Source: Nemertoderma westbladi
Taxonomy: Eukaryota; Xenacoelomorpha; Nemertodermatida; Nemertodermatidae
Direction of reading: 5' to 3'
Length of the DNA: 31,625 nucleotides
Assembly: GCA_032718475.1 (NCBI GenBank)
Contig: JAUCBJ010003705.1
Location: 1 to 31,625, forward strand
Shown: positions 9,487 through 18,573 of the stretch, piece by piece
How the letters are laid out: every line of letters starts with the position of its first letter
Numbering within the stretch: the first letter of the stretch is position 1
Program-made: the position numbers and the translations under genes
The notes under the pieces: model-generated
What the model was told of the DNA's origin: nothing
Databases searched by the model: none
What the model saw: the letters and a program-made list of their open reading frames with translations, nothing else

Positions 9487-10048
9487 TGTGACGGGATCCG
9501 AGAGGATCGCGGTTTATCCGGTGTGTTTCGTACGCGTCCCCGCCGTGTGAATGGAAAAGGTAATAATTGTTCTAGTGTCGTTGTCGAACTCTGATACACG
9601 TTGAGATAATAATGATGAGTGATACAGATAGCACAGTAGATAAAGCTAATATACCGGTAATATGGTGACGGTGGCAACGACGGTCTTAACAGTCACCGTA
9701 CTGCCTTACTGTACTGGGATAGCTGACTGAGTAAACTGACTATAATGATTACCGTACAGGTAATATATATTGCACGGGTTTGGCCGTTACAGTACTTAGT
9801 CGATGCTGTCCCCCCATTGGCTAATACCCCTGTTGGCACCCTTTGCCCCCCTCTGAAGTGCTTCCCTTCGCCCTTGCTGTTCTCTCTTGGTTAGGGGTTT
9901 GGCCCCTGACCCCTATTGTGTGTTTCTCCTTCCCTTCCCACTTTATTGGGGCGACACGAGGTTGATATTGGTAATCAACCTCGTGCTCCCAATATTGCTT
10001 AATGGCTCGCTCTATGGGTCTGTGTTAGCGGAATTGGATAAGCTAACA
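9487..10048 (-). repeat. 3' LTR of the nested element
   Basis: 562 bp, TG..CA on either strand. In transcript sense it begins TGTTAGC and ends GTCACA. It contains a 12-bp hairpin (9955-9985) and a 7-bp hairpin at its tip (10023-10048). Differences from the partner LTR are near 9508 (G/C), 9674 (A/G) and 10019 (C/T). Confidence 0.95.
9955..9985 (-). promoter_or_regulatory. Conserved LTR hairpin
   Basis: CACGAGGTTGAT-attggta-ATCAACCTCGTG gives a 12-bp stem. The outer element's LTR has the counterpart AGGTTAAT-tgggg-ATTAACCT at 20767-20787. A G-C pair has become A-T on both sides of the stem, which suggests selection on RNA structure in the LTR. Confidence 0.6.
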
Positions 10049-10057
10049 CTCCCCCCC
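10049..10057 (-). promoter_or_regulatory. Polypurine tract of the nested element
   Basis: In transcript sense GGGGGGGAG immediately precedes the 3' LTR (TGTTAGC). This is the expected primer position for plus-strand synthesis and fixes the element's orientation. Confidence 0.85.
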
Positions 10058-10086
10058 ATGCTATCTTCCCGGTAAGAAGATAGCAT
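10058..10086 (-). promoter_or_regulatory. Perfect 11-bp hairpin next to the polypurine tract
   Basis: ATGCTATCTTC-ccggtaa-GAAGATAGCAT lies immediately upstream of the polypurine tract in transcript sense. It is missing from the outer element because a deletion removed that end. Confidence 0.75.
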
Positions 10087-10619
10087 CCAACTAAAGTGCG
10101 CTACAATTCCGCTGGAACTCGATCTATTATCGGGTGTGGGGTGGAGTTATTTTCTTGGAGTCGGCTTTCCAGGCCGCTCCCTATGGGTATGATGTCACTA
10201 CCCTCTGGCGTCTCGTGTCGGGCCGATCGTGCGCTTCTCTCACACAATTTTTGTTTCCCCAACACTCTCGCCACTCTAACTTCGCTCTCTAACTCAACTC
10301 GCTCTCTCCCCACTCTTACACTCTCCCCACACCTGAATCGCACTCTAACTTCTCGCCAACAGCTCTTCTCACTATCTCCTCTCTACTCTCTGCCACTTTT
10401 TAAGGCCCTGACCTCTAATGCTACCCCTGTGCTATCATACTATATACCTTATCTAACTTACTAACTCTAACTATCTAACTCTACTAACTCTACTCTCTGC
10501 TAACTCTTACTACTTCTAGCTCTAACTAAAGCCTCTAACTTTCCACTAACTCTAACTAGAACTCTCTAACTCCACTACTAAGTCTACTAACTCTTTTCTA
10601 ACTCTAACTAAAATCCTCC

Positions 10620-11410
10620 ATCTACGTGGCGCTTGTGGTGCCCACAACCATTCTACTACTACTTCTAACTAAAATACCCCTCTTACTAACTCTGCCTCTA
10701 TCTACGTGGCGCTAACGGTGCCCACAACCACAACCGGTACTACGTACCCTCTTACTAACTCTACCTCCATCTACGTGGCGCTAACGGTGCCCACAACCAC
10801 AACTGGTACTACGTACCCTCTTACTAACTCTACCTCCATCTACGTGGCGCTAACGGTGCCCACAACCACAACTGGTACTACGTACCCTCTTACTAACTCT
10901 ACCTCCATCTACGTGGCGCTAACGGTGCCCACAACCACAACTGGTACTACGTACCCTCTTACTAACTCTACCTCCATCTACGTGGCGCTAACGGTGCCCA
11001 CAACCACTCTACTTACTACCACCGTCTACGTGGCGCTTGCGGTGCCCACAACCACTCTACTACTAAGACTTCTACTTTGCTACTACCTCTAACTCTACTT
11101 AGTCTACTCCTTTCTACTCTCTACTACCTGGCACCCTGTGTGCCCTCTCTACTACTCTACTCTCTGGCACCCTATGTGCCCTCTCTACTACCTCTAACAC
11201 TCTAACTCTACTACCTGGCACCCTATGTGCCCTCTCTACTACTCTACTCTATCTACATCTCCACCTCAACTAATACCTCTATCTACGTGGCGCTTGCGGT
11301 GCCCACAACCACTCTCTGCTACTACTTTCTACGTGGCGCTTCCGGTGCCCACAAACCCTCTCTTGCTACTTTCTACGTGGCGCTTCCGGTGCCCACAACC
11401 CCCCTACTAC
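10620..11410. repeat. 69-bp tandem repeat array in the nested element's 3' UTR
   Basis: Copies of TACGTGGCGCTAACGGTGCCC start at 10703, 10772, 10841, 10910 and 10979, exactly 69 bp apart. Shorter variants flank them (10622, 11025, 11283, 11329, 11371). Because 69 is a multiple of three, a repeat-only open frame runs through it (10706-11092). The core GGTACTACGTACC followed by CTCTTACTAAC is shared with the outer element's array at 5466-6290. Confidence 0.9.
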
Positions 11411-11564
11411 TCGTGGCATGACAATATGCCACACTCCCTTACCCCGCCGCCTTCTAACTTCTCTACTACTACCTAACTTCTAACTGCTACTTCTTACTAT
11501 CCTCTACTAATTATTATTTAATTATTTTAATTATTTGTTTTTAATTAAATAATTATTTTCTTGT

Positions 11565-11616
11565 GGGAAGGGCGTCTCGCCCTCATTCCCACCCCCCTCA
11601 GTCCAAAATATTGGAC
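11565..11616 (-). promoter_or_regulatory. Two hairpins downstream of the nested gag-protease stop
   Basis: AGGGCG-tct-CGCCCT (11569-11583), bracketed by GGGA/TCCC, is followed by GTCCAA-aata-TTGGAC (11601-11616). The order and spacing are as at 6402-6452 in the outer element. Confidence 0.5.
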
Positions 11617-11627
11617 GACTAAACCTC

Positions 11628-13976
11628 TTAACTAGGGCGATTCTTCCAACAGGCAGTCTCCCACTGCTGCTCTTGTAGGTCCTGTAGGATTCGCCACACT
11701 CTCTTCGCCAATTCCATCTCACCAGGAATTGGTTCTCCCTCTTCTGCCACCCTGAAATCGGGTCTCTCCGCCGCCTTCTTAACTAGCTCGTCTCCTGGCA
11801 TCAAAATGCCACCTCCCTCCTTGTTGTCTCCCGCCGGCAGAATGAATAGAAAGTGAAAGAACAGGCAAAACAGGAGGTACAACAGCAGTCCTACCCCTCT
11901 CCATCCTGCCTTCCTTCTCGACTTCCCCCTTGTCGGTATGCCTCCAAACCGGACCTGCGCCTCTTCCGGACACTCCTCTGGACACTCCCCCGGAGTGTTG
12001 TCCTCCGGACACCTCGCCGTCCGCTCCGCTCCATCTCCATACCGATGCTTGTTGGGAAACCTACTCACCTCTGCCCACTTTCTTACTGTCACCTCCCTAT
12101 CTGGCTCTACTACCTCTTGTTTCTCCTCTACTTCCTCTGCGTCTTCGGTGCCTGGTATCATGCACCCAGATGTCTCCGTCACACTGCATAGGATGTTAGT
12201 TTTAACTGGGCCGCTAAGCGTCCATCCGAACGGCGTGAGGATCGCCGTCGGGTCCCGCTGCCTGTCTTCGCCGAAGACCGTCTTCATTCTCTCATGGGCC
12301 GTCGGGCAGTCCATTCCTACTATAATGGACACCTTCCTAACGTCCACCTTTGGTATTGAGAAATCGATACCGTCCAGGAATCTATATTGCTCGACCTCAA
12401 TGTTGGTTGGTCGCCTGGCGTAGATGTTTATCGATTCTATGACGTGGATGGGGTCGATCGTCGCCCCATAGTCATATCCCGGTGCAATTGCTGCTATCCT
12501 ACACCGCCCCGTCCTCGTCTCCAGGACCTCATCTTTACTCGAGACGGTAGTCACCGCCATTCTATTCGGCCTTGTCTTTAGCCCTATCTCTTCGGCCACC
12601 CAGTTCTCCACCAGCGTGAAGGCTGCTCCGCTGTCGACCAGCATTAATGTCGTTACTGATCGACCGCCCTCTCCTGATATCTTCACTGGTACTACCCCGA
12701 GTAGTACTTTTCTCTTCTTCTCCTCTTCTGTCGTGCTTGTGGCCATTGCCTGGCCTCCAGTCTCGGACTCTCTAACTGCTGTTTCTCTACACTCTCCGGA
12801 TCTGTGTCCTTCTACCACACATCGATGACATAGTCCGTTTGCGTCTGTGTAGGCTATACGATCTTGTTTGGGCAACGCTTGCCAGTGCTTACAACTCCTG
12901 GTCTTATGTGTTCCGTCCCGATGTAATTGACATTCGAATCCTGGGTTATAGCGTTCCCTGTATAGTCCCTCACGTATCGCGCCTAGGTTTATATGTACCA
13001 ATTTAGTGTTTTGGTTGTCTGTATTCGGCCTACTGGGTATGTTGGGATTATGTTTATTTATGGTGTTATTTTCTTTCTGTCCCTGCCACGGTGTGGCCCT
13101 ACTACCAGCTAACTGTGGACTAGCAGTCCCCTGTGTGGCCGCATGTGGTAGTGACTGTCCCACTCCCGAGAATGGGTCTGCAGGATCGTGTTCGGGTTCA
13201 TGGCTTGTCCCCAAACTATCCTCGCTATAGACTGGGTCTGTTATTAATTCGGCTTCATAGTTGAGGAAGCTCGACATTTCTTCCAAGCCCGGTTCCACAC
13301 CCTTCTTCTCCCGTGTGGAGAAGGCTATCTTCCTCCACTTCCTTCGTAACCAGATCGGCAGTGCCTGCGCTATCGTGGTGATGTTGTTAGACGCATTGAG
13401 TTCGTATGGTGCATCTAGCGTCTTTAACACGATTAACGCCTTCTCGACCTTGTTTGCAAAGGTCCTTATGCTAACGGGATTGTCCTGTAGGCCACCCGAT
13501 GTTATGCCTCTCAGGGTTTGCCGGATGATCTTGGCCGGGTGCCCGTATTCCCTATCTAGCGCCCGCCATGCTGTTGTGAAGCCGCCCTCGATGCCCTGGT
13601 ATTGCCTCACGATGTCGTATGCTGGGCCTCCTGTATATACTTGCAGATATTTTAGGCACTCCGCCTGCGTCAAGTTCTTACTTAATATTTGGTTACTATA
13701 CATGCGCCGAAACTGTAGATATTCTTCCGGCCTACTCCCATCGAATTTAAATGGTTCCACAGGTGGTAACTCGATCCTAGTTTTTAACGCATCGATTAAC
13801 GTGGCCATCCCCATCGCCTGCGCTTCCAATGGGTTCGATGGATGTTGTATAGTTTCTCTTACAGGGTACGGTCCGTTCGTCCTATCTGCTGTTGACTTCG
13901 CTTGTTGCGTCGGGTATATCATTGGGGGTAACGGCCCCCTCCATATTTCCGTGTCGCATGATCTGTTCTCGTCCAA
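11628..13976 (-). CDS. BEL/Pao Gag-protease, fused to a pol-like tail
   Basis: 782-residue frame. Residues about 65-250 are a DUF1759-type gag (PPVEPFKFDGSRPEEYLQFR, CLKYLQVYTGGPAYDIV, ALDREYG). Residues 349-396 hold the paired zinc motifs CQLHRDGTHKTRSC and CHRCVVEGHRSGEC. The aspartic protease has its active site at LVDSGAAFTLV (D448) and ends with the family signature LTPFGWTLSGPV (about 580-591). Instead of RT, a short charged linker and a hydrophobic segment (about 695-716, LLLYLLFCLFFHFLFIL) follow. The last residues, TACWKNRPS, align in place with the outer integrase end. This fits an internal pol deletion that kept the frame open. No ATG stands at the frame edge; it continues upstream to the G10 run at 14044-14053. 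Confidence 0.85.
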   Translation of the reverse strand: MDENRSCDTEIWRGPLPPMIYPTQQAKSTADRTNGPYPVRETIQHPSNPLEAQAMGMATLIDALKTRIELPPVEPFKFDGSRPEEYLQFRRMYSNQILSKNLTQAECLKYLQVYTGGPAYDIVRQYQGIEGGFTTAWRALDREYGHPAKIIRQTLRGITSGGLQDNPVSIRTFANKVEKALIVLKTLDAPYELNASNNITTIAQALPIWLRRKWRKIAFSTREKKGVEPGLEEMSSFLNYEAELITDPVYSEDSLGTSHEPEHDPADPFSGVGQSLPHAATQGTASPQLAGSRATPWQGQKENNTINKHNPNIPSRPNTDNQNTKLVHINLGAIREGLYRERYNPGFECQLHRDGTHKTRSCKHWQALPKQDRIAYTDANGLCHRCVVEGHRSGECRETAVRESETGGQAMATSTTEEEKKRKVLLGVVPVKISGEGGRSVTTLMLVDSGAAFTLVENWVAEEIGLKTRPNRMAVTTVSSKDEVLETRTGRCRIAAIAPGYDYGATIDPIHVIESINIYARRPTNIEVEQYRFLDGIDFSIPKVDVRKVSIIVGMDCPTAHERMKTVFGEDRQRDPTAILTPFGWTLSGPVKTNILCSVTETSGCMIPGTEDAEEVEEKQEVVEPDREVTVRKWAEVSRFPNKHRYGDGAERTARCPEDNTPGECPEECPEEAQVRFGGIPTRGKSRRKAGWRGVGLLLYLLFCLFFHFLFILPAGDNKEGGGILMPGDELVKKAAERPDFRVAEEGEPIPGEMELAKRVWRILQDLQEQQWETACWKNRPS

Positions 13977-14034
13977 GGGGTTCGATGTTCTTGCTCCTAT
14001 TGGGGTATATTGTTGATATTGTGATGGGGGAATG

Positions 14035-15489
14035 TCACCCTGTCCCCCCCCCCACCGGTATGTTTGGTACTGGGGTTGATGTTAATATTTTGGGGCCCAT
14101 ACATCTATCTGCAATAATTCCCCCCTCCCCTGGATATATGTTGTGTCCCTGGAAATTATAGTCATGCTGCTGTACCGGTACCGATATAGGCCTATTCACT
14201 TCTTGCCTACCTACCGGTATGTACTCCGCGACTTCCGGGTTTAATCCCGTCGTCCGCGCTACCCTATCGCCTACTCTATCTCTCCCAGCATGGCCTATAA
14301 TAGTATGTGCAGTAAGGCCTACAGTATGTCCTGCAGTCTGCATGTGCCCTTCCGAATCGAAGTTTATTCTTCTCGAATCTCGAATCTCCCCGCGACTACC
14401 GTACTCTCGATCGGCAGCTATATCCCGTCGGGAAGCTTCTCTTCGATCCCCATTCCTGTTCTCTTCTTCGTATCGGTACATCCTGTACCCCTCTCTTGGT
14501 GTGCGGTGCGTTTCTCCGGGGCGACGGCAATCTCCCGAAGTTCGACCCCACTGACTCCCTACCTCCATCTCTACTATCGACGGCTCGCTATCCGTTCTCG
14601 CTCTCCGGTTGCTCCTAGCAACGACTCTTCTATTATCTTCCTTTCTTCTCTCTTCGACCTCTCGGTTAAACTCTACTAATCTTCTCCTATCTTCGACCTC
14701 TCTATTAAACTCTACTAATCTTCTCTCTTCTGACTGGGCTCGACGTTCCGTCGCCCGCCCTCTCGCGACGTCAACCTGTCTCTCTCTGCTCGATCGCACG
14801 CCGCTGGGGATACTCGCAATCCCCCTATTACTCTCCGTCGCCGGGTGTTGCGGTTTACCTAATTCGGCCCGCGCATTATCCGCCGACGCCTGTGGGACAC
14901 TCCCTGCCCCCCCTCTCTCGCTACTAATCCCTCGCGGTGGGGTGCCCGTAGCCCCCCCCCCCCACCCGCTACTTCTAACTTCACTATCTCTTACTACACT
15001 TCTGCGTCCCTCTTGTCGGACACTCTCTACCCCCTTTCTCTCGCCACTAATCTTCTGTGGTGGGGTGCCCGTAGCCCCCCCCCACCCGCCACTTCTAACT
15101 TCACTACCTCTTACTACACTTCTACACCCCTCTTGTGGGGCGTTCTCTGCCCCCCCTCTCTCGCCGCTAATCTCATGTGGTGGGGCGCCCGTAGCCCCCC
15201 CCCACCCGCCACATCTAACTTCAATATCTCTTACTTCGTCTCTACACCCCTCTCTAGTCGACACACTGTCTCTACTACGGCTGGGTCTATTCACCCCCGC
15301 CTCTCTCCCTACTACTGCGAGGCCTACCAGGCCCACCCCGGGTTGGCTCAACCCCGCTACCTCCTGCCTACCAACTACGTGGCCTACCAGGCCGCCGTCG
15401 GGTTGGCGCAACCCCGCCACTTCCTGTCTACTAACTACGTGGCCTACCAGGCCGCCGTCTGCCGGGCTATACACGTCTGACACGCTCAT
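14035..15489 (-). CDS. Gag leader region: Gly-rich and Arg/Glu-rich repeats (nested element)
   Basis: 484-residue frame with no recognised enzyme. It starts with two or three copies of GGLVGHVV..QEVAGL.QPD (about 20 residues), then NRPSRSRDSVSTREG, a landmark shared with the outer element. Three copies of a roughly 38-residue unit follow, built on VR..EVR.GGWGGATG.PP and ISGER (about 14890-15250). A charged repeat with LVEFNREVE.RR occurs twice, then an Arg-rich part. It ends in a G10 run (14044-14053), where the frame switches to that of gag-protease. Likely a structural N-terminal extension of Gag. Confidence 0.6.
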   Translation of the reverse strand: MSVSDVYSPADGGLVGHVVSRQEVAGLRQPDGGLVGHVVGRQEVAGLSQPGVGLVGLAVVGREAGVNRPSRSRDSVSTREGCRDEVRDIEVRCGGWGGATGAPPHEISGERGGAENAPQEGCRSVVRGSEVRSGGWGGATGTPPQKISGERKGVESVRQEGRRSVVRDSEVRSSGWGGGATGTPPRGISSERGGAGSVPQASADNARAELGKPQHPATESNRGIASIPSGVRSSRERQVDVARGRATERRAQSEERRLVEFNREVEDRRRLVEFNREVEERRKEDNRRVVARSNRRARTDSEPSIVEMEVGSQWGRTSGDCRRPGETHRTPREGYRMYRYEEENRNGDRREASRRDIAADREYGSRGEIRDSRRINFDSEGHMQTAGHTVGLTAHTIIGHAGRDRVGDRVARTTGLNPEVAEYIPVGRQEVNRPISVPVQQHDYNFQGHNIYPGEGGIIADRCMGPKILTSTPVPNIPVGGGTG

Positions 15490-15670
15490 ATTAATAGCAC
15501 CATTCCCAATATTATTTGTTAAGTCGATTAAATTATTAGAATTTGAGACGTGATTATTATTTAAATTAGAATTATTATTATTTTCAAAATTTAAATTGCT
15601 ATTCGAATTATTTGAATTATTTTGATTATTCTGAATATTTGAATTAATATTATTATTTGAATTTAAACTT
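15490..15670 (-). CDS. Asn-rich linker of the gag leader (nested element)
   Basis: On the minus strand, AAT/AAC-rich DNA encodes almost only Asn, Ser and Leu, in frame with the start of the 15489-14035 frame (..NGAINMSV). The outer element has the matching Asn-rich stretch in 18400-18130. A frame change near 15690 separates it from the upstream ORF. Confidence 0.5.
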
Positions 15671-16766
15671 AAATTACTACTACCGGGTAAGATATTTCCT
15701 GTAATAAAGGGTTAGGGTTATCTACTACGGTACTATCAATACAAACATTTCCTAACGTACTACTACTACCCCCCCCGCCCGTACGGTTACTGTACGTACT
15801 GTAAGTGTACCGCACGCTCTGTTCTCTTGCCTCACGCTCTTCGCGTTCACTCTCTCGCTCCTTCCTTCCCCTCAGTCGCCACTCTAATTCTTCAATTTTT
15901 AATTTATATGCAGCCAGATTTATCTCCTGCACCCTTCTTTCTTTTGCGGAGGATGTAGCAGACTTATAGGTTGCGACGGACTCCCGCCGCCCCTCCGTCC
16001 TACTAACTTTCCCCCGCTTTCCGGGGTTCTCGCTGACCGACGAGACCGAATCCTCGGAGCTAACTTCGGATTCGCCCTCGTGCGGTCCCGCCCAACCCAC
16101 TAACTTAACTTCCCTGGCATCGACTAAGTATGGCCCTATGTACACTACACCAGGCCCCATACCCCTATGTTCCCATAGCCCAAACAGTTCGAAGGCAACC
16201 CCTCTCGCTCTCTCCTCGGCCAGTTATCCCTGCCCAGAACGCACTAGGTAATCAAAGTATCTGTTCGACTCACCTAGTCGTCTCCTCAACTTCACCTGGT
16301 CTATCTCAGCCCCTCCTCTAGCTTCCTTCAGTTGTTCCCGGGTCGCGGCGTAGGCTCGTCGAAGTCGATCAGAAACCCCGACATCCTCGTCGCCGACCTC
16401 CCCTCCATCTCTCCGGGTCCGACGTCGTACCGGCGGCCCCACCGTTGCCGTTCCGGTGGGCCGTCCGTCGCCCTCGGCCTGTGGCTGGCCGGCGACATCG
16501 GTACGTCGACCCTCGCTCCGCGTCGACTCGTCTTTCTCCTCTCCCGTCTCACTCTCTCCTCTACTCGACTCGCTCTCTCCTCGTAGACGACCCCCCACAT
16601 CTTGGTTCGCCGGGTTGCTCGTTATCGACGTGGCGTCAACCGGCGTCGACGTGGTCGACGTAGCATCGACCGGCGTCGTGGGTTCGTATCGTCTCGCCGT
16701 GGCCTCGCGGATCGTTAGATCGTCGTCCGGGGTCCGCGGCGGTGTCGTTCCTCTCTCTCGACTCAT
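15669..16766 (-). pseudogene. First gag-leader ORF of the nested element, split by one stop codon
   Basis: Starts at ATG 16766 (MSRERGTTPPRTPDDD). Low-complexity Thr/Pro/Ser and Arg/Glu sequence is followed by VAGQPQAEGDGRPTGTATVG and DRLRRAYAATREQLKEARGG. A TAA at 16224-16226 interrupts it where the outer copy has GAA (Glu), so it is a single-base nonsense change. The frame then continues through VVYIGPYLVDAREVKLVGW, a charged helical part (KIEELEWRLRGRKERES) and STLGNVCIDSTVVDNPNP. There it breaks by frameshift near 15690. No known domain; probably the Gag N-terminus. Confidence 0.65.
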
Positions 16767-16817
16767 CTTCGTCTTTAGTAGTCGTCAGTCACAGCTCGGC
16801 AGGCCTAGTGTTAAGAC

Positions 16818-17379
16818 TGTGACGGGATCCGAGAGGATCCCGGTTTATCCGGTGTGTTTCGTACGCGTCCCCGCCGTGTGAATGGAAAAGGTAATAATTG
16901 TTCTAGTGTCGTTGTCGAACTCTGATACACGTTGAGATAATAATGATGAGTGATACAGATAGCACAGTAGATAAAGCTAATATACCGGTAATATGGTGAC
17001 GGTGGCGACGACGGTCTTAACAGTCACCGTACTGCCTTACTGTACTGGGATAGCTGACTGAGTAAACTGACTATAATGATTACCGTACAGGTAATATATA
17101 TTGCACGGGTTTGGCCGTTACAGTACTTAGTCGATGCTGTCCCCCCATTGGCTAATACCCCTGTTGGCACCCTTTGCCCCCCTCTGAAGTGCTTCCCTTC
17201 GCCCTTGCTGTTCTCTCTTGGTTAGGGGTTTGGCCCCTGACCCCTATTGTGTGTTTCTCCTTCCCTTCCCACTTTATTGGGGCGACACGAGGTTGATATT
17301 GGTAATCAACCTCGTGCTCCCAATATTGCTTAATGGCTCGCTCTATGGGTTTGTGTTAGCGGAATTGGATAAGCTAACA
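16818..17379 (-). repeat. 5' LTR of the nested element
   Basis: 562 bp, nearly identical to 9487-10048. It ends GCTAACA at 17379 and is followed by the target duplication tctat (17380-17384). In transcript sense it drives the ORFs at 16766 and beyond. I could not assign a primer-binding site in the bases after its inner edge (16817 downward). Confidence 0.95.
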
Positions 17380-17880
17380 TCTATGGCTTTCATAAACTCT
17401 TCTGAGCTGGATTGGAACTTGGTCAGGTTAAACCCAGATCCCTTCAGGATGTCGCGAACCTCGCGCCCTGTATCCTGTAGTTCTTTAACCGTGTTTCCAG
17501 ACTCCATTCCGTCGTCCACATAGAAGCCGCGTCGAATCATATCGATGGCTTTGGCGCTATATTTCTCCTCTTTCCCCTCTACTGTATCCCTTACAGCCAC
17601 AGTCGCCGTAAATGAGGACGACTTGGCCCCCATATTCTGCACCACCATCTTGTACATCGGTATTGTCGACGGTTCCTCGTCGCCGTTGTACCATAGGAAG
17701 CGCGTGCTGTCACTATCCTCCTCCGTCACACGGACTTGGTTGAACATGCCTTCAATGTCGCAGGTGAAGGTGTGCCTTCTGTTTCTGAATCTGAGTAGGA
17801 CCTCGATCCCCGAGTTATAGATATTGGGACCCACCAGCAGATAATTGTTTAGGCATTTGCCATTGGCCGTTAGCTCTCTA
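17380..17880 (-). pseudogene. BEL/Pao reverse transcriptase core (outer element)
   Basis: CLNNYLLVGPNIYNSGIEVL, LRFRNRRHTF, TCDIEGMFNQVRV (motif A Asp), TRFLWYNGDEE, KMVVQNMGAKSSSF and FYVDDGMESGNT (motif C, YVDD) are the BEL/Pao RT order. The frame runs to SSEEFMKAIDV and stops at the nested element; it resumes at 9486. At its N-terminal side it is fused directly to leader sequence (RDSASTRE) near 17877. The first RT motifs, protease and gag domain are therefore deleted. Confidence 0.9.
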
Positions 17881-18573
17881 GTCGACGCACTATCTCTACT
17901 GCGGCTGGGTCTATTCACCCCCGCCTCTCCCTCCCTCTATCACTGCGTTGCCTGGCAGGCTCCCATCGGGTTGACTCAAACCCGCTACTCCCTGCGTATT
18001 GACTACGTGGCCTACCAGGGTCCCGTCGGGGTCTCTCACCCCCGTTACTCCCTGCATACTAGCTATGTGGCCTACCAGGCCCCCGCTGGTCGGACCACCT
18101 GCATCTGCCGCGTTCATATTAATAGCACCATTATCAATACTATTTTCTAAATTATTTAAATTATTGGAATTATTCTCTGAATTCGGATTATTATTTAAAT
18201 TATTTTGTATATTTTGGTTAGAATTGGGGTTATTTTGTTCGTTTGAATTAAGATTATTATTTAGATTATTTTGCGTATTTAAATTTAAATTATTTGAATT
18301 ATTTCCTACATTTAAATTAGGATCGTTCGGATTTAAATCACTATTATCGGGCAAAATATTATTTCCTGCAATGAGAGTTTGATTAGGGTTATCCACTACG
18401 GTACTATTAATATTAACGTTTTCTAATGTATTGTTATTACCCCCCCCCCCCCCCCCCCCCGCCCGTAAGGTTACACCAGTCTTGGGTCTGTCGTCCGGTC
18501 CCTGTAAGTGGGGTATTAACAAATGTTTCCATAACTTCTGGCTCCTCGTAAACACTACCCGAGCCAGCCTCAC
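17881..18573 (-). CDS. Asn-rich and Gly-rich gag-leader segment (outer element)
   Basis: The frame begins after a C20 run (18441-18460 on plus, Gly codons on minus). It reads INSTVVDNPNQTLIAGNNI, then about 75 residues that are mostly Asn with Leu/Ser/Pro. Repeats of about 20 residues follow (GGLVGHIASMQGVTGVRDPD, TLVGHVVNTQGVAGLSQPDG), then NRPSRSRDSAS. It matches the nested element's 15670-15250. Beyond this point the sequence jumps into RT. Asn-rich tracts like this are prion-like low-complexity regions; any assembly role is inference. Confidence 0.6.

Larger units (their letters stand above)
9487..17379 (-). mobile_element. Nested BEL/Pao LTR element lacking RT, RNase H and integrase
   Basis: The left LTR (9487-10048) and right LTR (16818-17379) are each 562 bp, start TGTGACGGG and end GCTAACA. 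I count about three differences between them. The 5-bp duplication tctat flanks the element (9482-9486 and 17380-17384), splitting the outer pol gene. A polypurine tract sits inside the left LTR, so the element reads on the minus strand. The interior has leader ORFs (16766-14035) and gag-protease (to 11628). The frame then passes from protease to a tail resembling the end of pol, and the 3' hairpins follow. RT, RNase H and integrase are absent, so it must have moved with enzymes supplied in trans. Confidence 0.93.

Noticed and set aside
10706-11092. Open frame of 128 codons with perfect 23-residue repeats
   Set aside because: It is the translation of the 69-bp tandem repeat, on the strand opposite the element's genes; 69 is divisible by three, so the frame stays open by arithmetic.
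14609-15553. Long plus-strand open frame of 314 codons
   Set aside because: It is the complement of the Arg/Glu- and Gly-rich leader ORF; composition (Leu/Ser/Pro) and lack of motifs mark it as a shadow.
16766-16817. Primer-binding site after the nested 5' LTR
   Set aside because: The transcript-sense bases after the LTR (GTCTTAACACTAGG) did not match a tRNA 3' end that I can recognise, so none is claimed.
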